Of a stretch of 64,000 nt of DNA, positions 33,756 through 49,625 are shown piece by piece. The stretch's first letter is position 1, and each line of letters opens with the position of its first letter. A program made the position numbers and the translations under genes. The DNA is taken from NCBI GenBank assembly GCA_014529385.2, contig CM043944.1, positions 80,814,384 through 80,878,383 on the forward strand, read 5' to 3'. The DNA comes from Adiantum capillus-veneris. Taxonomy: Eukaryota; Streptophyta; Polypodiopsida; Polypodiales; Pteridaceae. The notes below the pieces were generated by a model. The model saw only the letters and a program-made list of their open reading frames with translations. It was not told the DNA's origin and ran no database searches.

Positions 33756-35100
33756 CAGATAGGTCCTATAGCCCTATGACTATAGGGTGGTACATATATA
33801 AATCATTCTAAAATCTTAGGACTATAATTTTCTCTCCTTTGATACCTATAAGAAATCCTTTTTGTATGGTCCTAGATCCATAGAAAGGCATATTTTTGTC
33901 TTTCACAGTCTTAAAAATACCTACAAAGAGCATTATTTGGCCCTTAGGCCATATGGTAAAATTTTGTTTTTTCTAGAAACCTATTATCAACACCCTTGTA
34001 TTAAAAAATATAGAGTAAGCCTTATGACCCTTAGCCCTTAGGGTTCCAATATACCGATACATAAAAATAAGGCCACAATCCCTTAGGCTCAAAATAAAGC
34101 ATGTTATGGTCATAAAAATCATATAGAGGGTACCCTATGGTTCCACAACCAAAGGATGTCAATATGTATGCTCTATAAGGACACCTATTCTACCCATTAC
34201 CCTTGGTGCTATTTGATACTCTTCAAATATATTACATTATTCTCTTAATAGGCACCTTGGCTACCCTATGGACCTAGGAAAATAAGTTTCTAACAAACAT
34301 AGAGGGCACCTTTGTCTTTAGGATCTACATAATGCTAAGTAAATAGGCAAAGGAGATGTTTCATTAAAGTATATAATTTGTCCCAAAGGCTATATATTAT
34401 TTCTCTTTATGTATAAAGTACTTCATAAATTCCCTATGGACCTAGAACCATACGATGGTACATGCAATGACCACCTTATGGCCCTAGGTCCATAGGGTAC
34501 TACAAGAAAAAAGTTCCCTACAATGTTGAGGTTATAGAGTTCTCTCTATTCTGGTACTACAAGAAGAAAGTACCCTACAATGTTGAGGTTATAGAGTTCT
34601 CTCTATTCTATACCTACAAAAAGTACCCTACATTTATGAGGTTGTGGACTACTTTGTACATGTCCTTTGACCTTAGGGTATCCATTAGTACTCTATAAAA
34701 TCCTAAGGTTATATAGTTCTCTTTATATTATACCTACAAAAAAACCTATCCATGCTAAAGCCAAAGATAGAAATATTTTAGTCTCTCAAAGATTCTTAAA
34801 GATACCTAAAAAGAGCCATAGGATGAAATATGGTTTTCATGAAGAAACTTATTATCACACCCTCCGTTCTAGGGAAAATCCTCTAGCCCTTGGGTCACAT
34901 GGTGAAAATATAGAGGTGCATCCTATAGACCTAAGGATATAAAGTTGTCTCCATTATATATATATAAAAACTCATATCCATATAGCCATAAGGCCATGAA
35001 AAGGTGTATTATATGCTTTTGCAAGCTCTTAATGAAACCCATCATTAACATCATGTGTCCCAAAAAATATAGTATATCAATCTAACAACTTTCCAAGAGC
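33756..35100 (+). repeat. CCATAGGGT repeat family, irregular block
   Basis: Diverged modules with CCCTATGG, CCATAGGGT and TACCTACAAAAA motifs. It includes a direct duplication of about 60 bases at 34498-34620 (CTACAAGAA(A/G)AAAGT...CCCTACAATGTTGAGG...GAGTTCTCTCTATTCT). No coding potential. Confidence 0.8.
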
Positions 35101-37275
35101 GTTTAATCCATTCAAAGGCACCTAAATGGGCACCATGGTATCCCTATGGCACTAGGGCCATAGGATCTCTCAGTGGAACAAAAGGAAGCCTATGGCACTT
35201 GAGATTATGTATTTATGTATTGGCACCCTATGGCCCTATGACCATATGATCTCTCTTTTGAAATGAGGGCAACCTAAAGCACTTGAGCCCCATGGCTCTA
35301 GGGTCAAATGATCTCTCATTACGATAGATGTAAACCTATGTCCCTTGAACTTATACATTGGCACCCTATGGCCCTAGTTCCATATGGTCACTGATTTGAG
35401 TACAGGGTACCCTATGGACCTAGGGATAGTAGGTGGCCTAGGTATCAATGTAGAACCTCTTTAAAAGTATTTAGACAATTCTAGTGTGCCTACATGGTCA
35501 CCATGGCAGCCCTATGTCTCTAGGTCCATAGCATATCTCATTATAATAGAGGGAAACTTATTGTCATGGAGCTTATACATTTGCACCATAGGGCCCTAGG
35601 TTCATATGATCTCTCATTAGAATAAAGAAACTCTATGGACCTTGATCCCTATCACCCTAAGGCCATAGAATCTTTCATTACAATAAAGGTTAACCTATGG
35701 ACCTTGACTTTATACATTGACACACTATGTCCCTATGGTCCATATTATCTCTCATTAGAATAGAAGGCAACCTATGGCCCTAGGGACAAAGGTTCGCCTA
35801 GGAGTCAATGTAAAAGCTCTCAGAGAGTATTTAGGCCATTCAATGGAACCTACATGGGCACCATGGCACCTCTATGTCCCTTGGGCCATAGGATCTTTTA
35901 TTGGAAGAGAGGGAAACCTATGGCCCATGAGATTATACATTGGTACCATATGGACCCAATGCCATAGGATCTCTCATAAAAATAGAGCAACCTATGGCCC
36001 TATGATGAGAGGTTGGCCTAGGTTTCAATATAAAGGTCTCAAAGATCATATAATCTATTCATTGGCACCTACATTGACAACATGGCAACCATATGGCCCT
36101 AGGTCCATAGGGTCTCTTATTACAATGGAGGGAAATTTATGGCCCTTGAGATTATACATTGGCACCCTAGGGCCATAGAATCCCTCATCAAAATAAAGGA
36201 AAACCTATCACCCTAGGGGCAGAGGGTGGCCTAAGTGTCAATGTAAACTCTCTCAAAGATCATTTAGGCCAATCAAGGACACCTACATGGCACCCCTATG
36301 GGACTAGGGCCATAGGAATTTTGATTGGAATAGAGGTCACCATATGGTCCTTGAGCTTATACACTTTCACCCTATGGCTCTAAGGCCATATGATCTCTCA
36401 TTAAAAATAAGGGAAGCCTATGGACCTAGGTCTAGCAAATGGCCTAGGTGTCAATATAAAAGATCTTAAAGAGAATTTAAGCCATTGTACTTACATGGAC
36501 ACCATGGCAGCCCTATGTCCATAGGGTCATTGGATCTCTCATTACAAGAGAGGGTAACCTATGGCCCTTAAGCTTCTACATTGGCTCCCTATGGCCCTAG
36601 GGCCATTGGATCTCTCATGAGAATAGAGGGAAACCTATGACCCTAGGGCTAGATGGTGTTAGGTGTCAATATAGAATCTCTCTAACAACATTTAGGCCAT
36701 TCAAGATAACCTACATATACAACATGACAACCCTATGACCATAGGGCCATTGGATATCTCATTGGAATAGAAGACAACCTTATACATTGACACCCTATGG
36801 CCCTAGGGCCATAGGATCTCTAATAATAATAGAGGGAAACTAATGACCACCAGGGCCAAATATGTCAATGTAAAATCTCTCAAAGAGAATTTAGAGAATT
36901 CATGGGAACCTACATGGGCACCATGGTAGCCCTAAGGCCATAGGATCTCTCATTACAATATGAGAAAAACTATGGCACTTGAACTTATACATTGGCACCC
37001 TACGACCCTAGGGCCATATGATCTCTCATTAGAATAGAGGAAAATCTATGGTCCTAATGCTAGATGGTGGCCTAGGTGTCAATGTAAAAACTTTCAAAGA
37101 GCATTTATGCCATTCAAAGGCACTTACATGGGCACCTTCGCAGCCCTATGGCCCTAGTACCATAGGATCTCTCATTGGAATAGAGGGAAACCCATGACTC
37201 TTGAGATTGTACATTGGCACCCTATGGCCTTGAGGCAATAGGATCTCTCACTAGAATAGAGGAAAACATATAATA
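35100..37275 (+). repeat. Satellite array, unit about 215 bp, CCATAGG palindrome family
   Basis: The phrase CATGGGCACCATGGCAGCCC recurs with variation near 35.13, 35.50, 35.86, 36.07, 36.28, 36.49, 36.71, 36.91 and 37.12 kb, mostly 200-220 bases apart, with two gaps of about 370. Each unit holds GGATCTCTCATTAGAATAGAGG, CCTATGGCCCTAGGGCCATA and TATACATTGGCACCCTATGG blocks. Copies are perhaps 80-90% alike. No genes. Confidence 0.9.
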
Positions 37276-37900
37276 TACGTTTGATAAAAATCACGTGTTC
37301 TAGAAACCATAATGAGAAACCGTACTGCCCTAGGGCCACAGAGCGTCAATATTATCAACACCTTGTAGTCAAAGTCTAGCATGCGGCCACAAGGCCTTTT
37401 AGGGTGGCCTTTAAATTTCTAGAAGCTCTGTTACAATGGTATCCTTGGTCTTATTAAATATATTCTCAAAAATCTAATTAATCGTTTCTCAGATATCAAA
37501 TTTGTCATTTGGATACTCTAATATTTTCTTTTAAGAGTGTGACAAATCTAACAATGGGTGTTCTTTAAAACTTGTAGTCCTTTAAAAACAATATTGCGGT
37601 TGACGAAGTTTCACCTGATATTGTTGGTACAAAGTATTTTCAAGCTATTGAATCTTTTTTTGATTCACTTAGATTCCGATAGAGTTGTCACATCATAGGT
37701 GAATCAAAAAAAGAATCTTCTAAAATATGAGGAATCTCATGGCATGCTATATATCAGTTGATAGATCTTGAAGAGGACATTCTAACTGTCAAACCTCTAC
37801 CAACTTTGGAATTTGTTTGCAAAAATTTATCCATGCGCCCATTTTGGTAGAGAGAGGTAAAGTCAAACTCCTTAAAGGGCCCCTTTGTGAGTCTAAATTT
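37276..37900. other. Transition sequence, no gene seen
   Basis: The end of the repeat family up to about 37.4 kb, then AT-rich DNA. A 20-base inverted repeat around TTTTTTTGATTCACTTAG / GTGAATCAAAAAAAG (about 37.66-37.73 kb) could form a hairpin. Confidence 0.4.
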
Positions 37901-37922
37901 CACCTAATGGGGACAAAGCCAA

Positions 37923-38566
37923 TGTCAATCCTGTGAAGAATCAAGAATCACTCGCCCAGATAATCTAGGAGTAGAAGCACTTTTCAAACCATTGGCTATT
38001 GCATCAACAAAATTTGGGATTGATGCAAAGAGAATGCTTCTAGTAGATGATGCACCATTAAAGGGATGTGTTAATCTTTCATTGAATTTTATTTTTTTGC
38101 CATCATTCAATGTTGATGAGGAGGATAATATCCTCCTTGGGGATCTGATGCCATATATCCAATCTCTTCATCATGTCAATGACATTTGCACAATTACAAG
38201 CTCTTATTTGTATGGACAAGCACCCATAGTGCAAGGACATGAGCTTTATAATCATGTTTACATGGTTGTTGTTGCAGAGTGGGAGGAGAGAAATTTGGTT
38301 TGTCTGGGGAAAACCTACTCCACACACAGACTATCAGAAGCAATGGAAAAAGCGCAACATCTAGCAATAGTGGAGTGTCCATTTGAAGTCAGGACAAGAA
38401 ACTCCTAGCATTTGATCAAGAAAAAGTGAGGATTTTAAAGAGTATGAAACTTTTATCACCCTTAAAAGGTATTGAAGCGATTATGCTTGCCCAAACATTG
38501 GGATACAAGGAGCCTGCTATCAATGTACATGAGGCCAAGAATTATATAAAACAGTTAAAGATTTAG
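37923..38566 (+). pseudogene. HAD/NIF (FCP1-like) phosphatase domain fragment
   Basis: An open frame from about 37923 to 38408 carries CEESRITRPDNLGVEALFKP, then RMLLVDDAPLKGC (the DD motif IV of the NIF/FCP1 HAD family) and EEDNILLGDLMPYIQSLHHV, the end of that domain. No DxDxT motif is present upstream, so this is a partial domain. After a frame change, KKLLAFDQEKVRILKSMKLL and AINVHEAKNYIKQLK continue to a stop at about 38566. It could be a decayed host gene or a captured fragment. A second NIF-like domain lies in the transposon 6 kb away. Confidence 0.5.
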
Positions 38567-39223
38567 TGTAATCTCAAATAGATGTCCATTGACATTGATG
38601 ATGAAGTAGATTTTTTTAATATTATGGAATCTACAAAAGCTCTTTATGTATTTCTTAGAGTGCTTATGCAAATTTTACTTTCAATTCTATATGTAGCTTT
38701 TGACTTTGATGTGCACTTTGCTTAATTTTAGTTTATCAAAAGATTCAAATGTTTCTTTATAGATAATTTCAATAAGCATGGGCCTTTCATGACAAGTAAA
38801 ATCCTTTTTGACATTCTTAAAGAGCGTTTATATTATTTGCAAATGGCACCTTATGGCCTTTGGGCCATAGGGATCCTTTTTATCTCTAGCCACACTTCTA
38901 TATGAAGCCAGACTATTGGCATTGTGTGATCCTACGAATGGACCGGGCTAGTTTCTATATAAAATACTCTATGGCCCAATGGCATCAACACCGTATGACC
39001 ACAAGGTTACGTATGTGATTCCAATAAGTGCTTACCATGTGTGGCTTGTGATTAGAACTCTTTAGACTTAATATCATGGGAGGCTAGTTGTAGGCTATAT
39101 AACATAAGGAACAAGCCTCTTAATTACAAACTACAAAGAGAATCCTAACTCTCTTAGGACACACTTAGTCTCTATCTATTGGAAGCTATAAAGGTGGACC
39201 TTAGACTTTCAAAAAGAAGAAAA
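38567..39223. other. AT-rich flank of the TIR transposon
   Basis: No ORFs. Scattered CCATAGGG-family motifs (38.85-39.0 kb) show the transposon landed in or beside that repeat family. The same kind of motif resumes at 49.67 kb. Confidence 0.6.
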
Positions 39224-39256
39224 GGGTATAAGCATGTTAACTTGTCATGCTTTTTG
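39224..39256 (+). repeat. Left terminal inverted repeat
   Basis: Begins GGGTATAAGCATGTTAACTT and ends ATGCTTTTTG. All 33 bases are the reverse complement of 49593-49625. An internal imperfect palindrome is centred on GTTAAC. Confidence 0.92.
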
Positions 39257-39428
39257 GTGTCCCGGACAATGCTAGTAAGAGGTGCTTGTTAGCATCTATT
39301 CAAAACCAAAGAGCAAGTGAATTTTGAAATTTTAATAACCATAAGATATATTATTTGTTCCCTCACATATGGGGTGTGGACTCTATTTTCGGTTACGACG
39401 ACGACGTGGGGTCTGGCGGCCTCTGTTC

Positions 39429-39493
39429 TCTCTCTCTCTCTCTCTCTCTCAGACCAGTTTACTGTTTTCCCTGTTCCTACTCCCTCCTTCCCT

Positions 39494-39567
<74 letters not shown>
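39429..39567. repeat. (CT)n tracts upstream of the transposase-like gene
   Basis: Two CT runs (about 39429-39451 and 39501-39567) separated by a short TCCC-rich piece, 50 bases before the likely start codon at 39620. Possibly part of the 5' UTR or a promoter pyrimidine patch, as in many plant genes. Confidence 0.85.
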
Positions 39568-39569
<2 letters not shown>

Positions 39570-39619
39570 TTGCTTCTTGCCTCGAAGTTGAGTTGTCAAA
39601 GCTTAGCAAACTTGCAGAT

Positions 39620-42600
39620 ATGGAAAACCAGCAGACAACATTATTTCCACTAGAAATGGAGGCAGAAGGGAGCCATTATAGAAGGGAGCCATTACAGGAA
39701 ATGAATCACAACTACCAGCATCCAGCTCTTTCTATTATCAGGAAATATGAGACCGAAAGAAAGCGTAAACAGCGGGAGCACCGACAGATGACAACTAAAC
39801 GAGGACATCATGCCGTTGACGATGAGGAGAAAAGGAAAATCTCCTTCGAGATTGTGAAAGCTTTCAAGAGCAGGATTGAAGGTCTCAACAAAGAAGCAAA
39901 GTGAGAAATGTGGAATCTTGTTGCTCAACATCCGCTTGTTCACGCAATCTATGATCAGTCTTTACAGGAGGAGGCTGCTGTGCAGAGTGCAATTGTCTCC
40001 AATGTCCGCAACACACTAGCTATCGTCAAGAAACCAGCTTCTAACGACGAGCTATTTTTGAAGAATGCAGCATTGCAGATGATGATAAATTCAAAGGAAA
40101 ACATGCCTATTGCCAAATTCTCCAGGGTCCTAAAAGTCGACCGTTGCAGCTTGTTCAAAGCAAAATCACGGCAGGTGAAGTCTGGTGTCAATGCTTGACT
40201 ATTTTCAATGGCTGAATGTCACAAGCAACACCGTCATAGCCCTATCACAGATGAAATTAAGGAATTGGTCTACACATTTTGGACAGAGGAGAGTCGTGTT
40301 TCACCCAACAAGAAGGATGTTTGTCGAAAGAGAGTGGGAAGGAAAAGCTACATAAAACACCATGTGCACCTCCTGGATGAGTCTCAAGTGATCAATGACA
40401 TACTTGCGCCATAACTTATGCATTCTAGCATGCTAGTAATCTACCTAGCATACAGAGCATGCTAGTTATCACAATATGTTATGCTATGTATGCCGTGCTA
40501 CTTAGCATAGTCTCACTCCTAGTATGCTGTGGGTATGCTGTTTAGCATGATAAGTATGCTGTCTAGCACAATATGTAAGCTACTATAACACCCTTTATGG
40601 TAGTTAGCATACCTATTATGCTAACTAGCATGCTCTGTATGTTCTTTGACACAATGAGTATGCTAGCTACCTTTCGTAGTATGCTAACTAGCATTATGGG
40701 TAAGCTGGTTTATGGTATATGCTAGTTAGCATTCCTGTATGGTGGGTATGGTGTTCAACATAAATCTTCTGCTAGTTAGCATGCCTAGTGATCTTGAGGA
40801 CTACACTGGTTAGCACAATATATATGCTACTTTAACACCTTTTATGCTAGTGTGCTGGCTATGCTATTCAACATAACAAGTGTGCTGGCTAACAAAATAT
40901 GTATGCTAGTTAGCATACCTTCTGTTCTTCTTAGCACACTTTGTGTGGTTAACCATGAATCATATGTTAAACTACACACTGATTTTGCTTGTTATCAGCT
41001 AGTATGCTAGTTAGCATACTCAGCTAGCTAACTAGCATGCTGAGTATGCTAGTTAGCACAGCTAAGAATGCTAAGTAGCATAACGGGTAAGCTGATTTAT
41101 GCTAGTATGCTAGTTAGCATATTCAACTATGCTAACTAGCATACTTAGCATGCTGGTTAGCATAACGGGTAAGCTGATTTATGCTAGTTAGCATTCGTAG
41201 TGTGTTGGATATGCTGTTCAACATAATAAGTGTGCTAGTTAGCACAATATGTATGCTAGTTAGCATACCTTCTATTCTTCTTAGCACACATTCATGTGGT
41301 TAACAATGACTCATATGCTAAATTACACATTGATTATGCTTGTAAGCACAGATAGTATACTAGTTAGCATATTCAGCTATGCTAACTAGCATACTCAACA
41401 TGCTACCTAGCATGCTGATGAGTATACTCAGCATGCTAACTAGCATGCTGATGAGTATGCCTCGTATGCTAAACTACACACTGATTGTGCTTGTTAGCAC
41501 AGCTAGTATGCTAGTTAGCATACTCAGCATGCTGATGAGTATGCTAGCTAGTATGCTAGTTAGCACAGCTAGTATGCTAACTCAGCATGCTAGTTAGCAT
41601 ACTCAGTATGCTGATGAGTATACTCAGCATGCTAACTAGCATGCTGATGAGTATGCCTCGTATGCTACATTACACACTGATTGTGCTTGTTAGCACAACT
41701 AGTATTCTAGTTAGCATACTCAGCTATGTTAGTTAGCATACTTAGCTATGCTAGTTAGCATACTCAGCATGTTAACTAGCATGCTTAGTATACAATGTTA
41801 TACCCAGTTACATGCATGTTAGGACCATACAATGTGATGTTTAACACACCAATTTGTATCTATGGTGGATGTATTAAGTAGCAATGCGTATAGTCCTGTT
41901 TGGATTATTTCTCCTAGTAAACATACTGATCAAATATGGATATTGCAGGTTGAGATCTTTCAAAGATTCAAACAAAAACATCCAGATTGCAAGATTGGCA
42001 TGAGGATGTTTGAGATGTTAAAGCCATTCTTTTGCAGGAGGCTGAAGGATAAGTACACATGCTGTTGCGAATACCATGTGCAGATGACCTTTTTGAAAGA
42101 CGCACTGAACCACATGCACTCTCGTGCTTTTGGGCTGCATGATACATGTTGCAATTGTGTATGCAATATCTGTGCTACAGGCAAGAACATTAGCAACGGC
42201 TTCCTGGCTTCACATCACACGTTTAAAGGTGTCACATAGATGTGGGAGTCCGTTCTCTGTCCAAAGCCAGCAGATGCAGTTTTCCATAGAAGGGAATGCC
42301 TGATGGGATACTGTAAGATATGTGGAGTAAAGAAGTTATAATTATGTTGCTTAGAAACAGCAAAGCCAGGTAAGAGTATTAATGTGAAAGTATTTGCGTA
42401 TGTAGAAGCAAAAGACAGGCATGGAAACAGTAAGAAAAGAAAAGATCTTTTGCATAAAGAAATGCAGTGCTGGGAGTTTCTTCGACTGTTGCAGACCAAG
42501 TTGAAGCTCTTCATCACTCATAACTATGTGGCACGATGGCAAGGACAACAATTTAAGGATTGTATACTTCGCTTTCCGGATGATGTCATTGTCTCAGTTG

Positions 42601-43814
42601 TTGACTTTGCTGAAAATTACACCTTCAAGGAGCAAAATGAGATTCAGTCAACGCATTGACACTCTAGTCAAGTAACTATTTTTGTACACATAACGTACTA
42701 CCGCAAGGCAGGGGAGGCAGTCAAAACAATCCACTTCTTCATATCAAATGATAGGGTCCATGACACACTGTTTGTGCAACATTGCTTCATGCTGCACCGT
42801 GACTGGTTACAACAAGAGGGTGTCACTTGTAAACAACATTGGGTGTGGTTAGATGGTGCAGCCTCGCAATTCAAGGGAGCTAGGACTTTCTATTTTGTTG
42901 CAAGATATGGTGGACTCACAGGGATTGGGATGAGCTGGTTCTTCTTTGGATCAGGGCATGGCAAAGGCGAGCATGATGGTGCAAGAGCAGTTGTGAAAAG
43001 AACCTTGACCCATGAACAACTAAAACCTAATGGAGCTATATTGCAGTGTGCAGTAGATGTGGTTGCTTATTTCCAGGCCAACCTATCGCATGGAGCACCG
43101 GCATCATATCCTTCAAAAGAAAGGGAATGTGCTCATGTGTTTTGGGAGGTTAAAGAGGGAGATGTTAACAGGGAAGTTGAGTGGAATTGTGCCACTGTGG
43201 CAAAAACTCGCTCTTTGCATGCTATTCGTGGTCACAACCCGTAGGATCCAACTACCCTTGCAACAAGAAAGTTGGCATGCTTCTGTGATGCATGCATGAA
43301 TGGAAGGTGGAATCGCTGCATCAATAAAGCTCACGTGGAGGCTTGGGATTATCAGATTCTGTAGCCATTACTTGAGCAAACAGATGAAGTTTCGACAGAG
43401 GAAGTCGTTGGCTATGATGACTTCACATACGAAGGTCATCATGATGTGTTGAGTAGCGCTCTATGTTCAGGAGACACATTTGCTATAAATCCAGATGCTT
43501 TAACCAACGCCGAAGATGTGGATTTCTATCTGGTCAAGTGTGTTGTAGAAAAGGAGAAGGTGGAGAAGGGGTACATTGATGAATGGAGAAATGTAATTGA
43601 CAGAGGCTCATATGTTGTGCAAGGACTGTATTACAAGCAATTGGATGCATACACCTTCAAGCTAGACCACAAGCGGCCTATCGTCCACCTACTTTCACAT
43701 CTGGTGCGATGTATCAAAATACCCATGGAGCACGTCCCAAGGAGAAGGAAGGTGTACACAATCACTCCAAAAATCTTTGAAGAAATTTGTAATAGCATGC
43801 CCTTTAGCTTTTAA
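39620..43814 (+). pseudogene. Transposase-like gene with seven in-frame stops
   Basis: Exon 1 39620-40387, intron 40388-41948, exon 2 41949-43814, phase 0. About 877 codons in one uninterrupted frame except for stops at 39902 (TGA), 40196 (TGA), 42237 (TAG), 42339 (TAA), 42657 (TGA), 43242 (TAG) and 43362 (TAG). Recognisable blocks in order: KKDVCRKRVGRKSYIKHHVH, FQRFKQKHPDCKIGMRMFEM, CCCEYHVQMTFL, VVDFAENYTFKEQNEIQS, WVWLDGAASQFKGARTFYFV and FFGSGHGKGEHDGARAVVKR. VDFAEN, W-x-DG-x2-SQFK and GHGKG resemble conserved blocks of an uncharacterised transposase-like family I know mainly from animals, with Asp residues that may be the catalytic pair of a DDE enzyme. Cys pairs (CNCVCNICATG; GYCKICG) suggest zinc binding. 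As it stands it would make no full protein. Confidence 0.7.
40388..41948 (+). repeat. Intron of the transposase-like gene, filled with palindromic satellite
   Basis: Donor CAA-GTGATC at 40388, acceptor GATATTGCAG ending 41948. Both sit in phase 0 and join HLLDESQ to VEIFQRFK. From about 40420 to 41840 the intron is a dense array of TATGCTAGTTAGCATA, AGCATGCTAACTAGCATGC and related half-palindromes, with a larger module (containing CTGATTGTGCTTGTTAGCAC and CATGCTGATGAGTATGC) repeated several times. Confidence 0.75.
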
Positions 43815-43881
43815 GTTGTATCCACTGGATTTTCTATATACCACTTTGTTGTAAGGGTATGCAGTTTTATTATAAAGTTGG

Positions 43882-44015
43882 TCAGCATGCTAACTATCAA
43901 ACTGTTTACATTAATTGCCAGCATGCTAACTATCAAACTGTTTACATCTTGTGTCAGCATGCTAACTATCAAACTGTTTACATTAATTTCCAGCATCAAA
44001 TTATTTACATAGGGT
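43882..44015 (+). repeat. 36-bp tandem repeat, four copies, between convergent 3' ends
   Basis: CAGCATGCTAACTATCAAAC followed by TGTTTACAT recurs with GCATGC at 43885, 43921 and 43957, and a weaker fourth copy at 43993. It occupies the gap between the stop codons of the two genes and uses the same GCATGCTAAC core as the intron satellites. Confidence 0.9.
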
Positions 44016-44096
44016 TCAATTTTACAATGACAGTCACTGCCCCAAAAACCCTTAAGGCCTCCTTGGAGGGCGCTTGTAGTGACCTGGCTGTCCTCG

Positions 44097-49428
<5,332 letters not shown>

Positions 49429-49592
49429 TTTGACTGCCCCACTCCCCTCAGAGTAACACTGCGTAAATGGTCAGGAAAGTGGATTCAGGGTGGTCTCCCT
49501 ATTTTGAAATATTCGATTGATTCCCACACATTTGAAAAGTTACACTCTCATTATGCTTACAAGATATGCTTGTTGCCACATGATAACTAGCA

Positions 49593-49625
49593 CAAAAAGC
49601 ATGACAAGTTAACATGCTTATACCC
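49593..49625 (-). repeat. Right terminal inverted repeat
   Basis: Reverse complement reads GGGTATAAGCATGTTAACTT... and equals the left TIR at all 33 positions. Adjacent subterminal DNA (TGCTAGTT, CAAGCATATC, TTGTAAGCAT) has the same TAGC/GCAT flavour as the intron satellites. Confidence 0.92.

Noticed and set aside
34667-36178. ORFs of 91 and 134 codons in the satellite block
   Set aside because: They follow the repeat units and change with them. No domain or codon-bias support.
42215-42551. Minus-strand ORFs opposite the transposase-like exon 2
   Set aside because: Shadow frames of the plus-strand frame, which carries recognisable conserved blocks.
49443-49590. Plus-strand ORF 49246-49590 as a gene at the right end of the transposon
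   Set aside because: It overlaps antisense to the basic first exon and runs toward the TIR. No recognisable motif.
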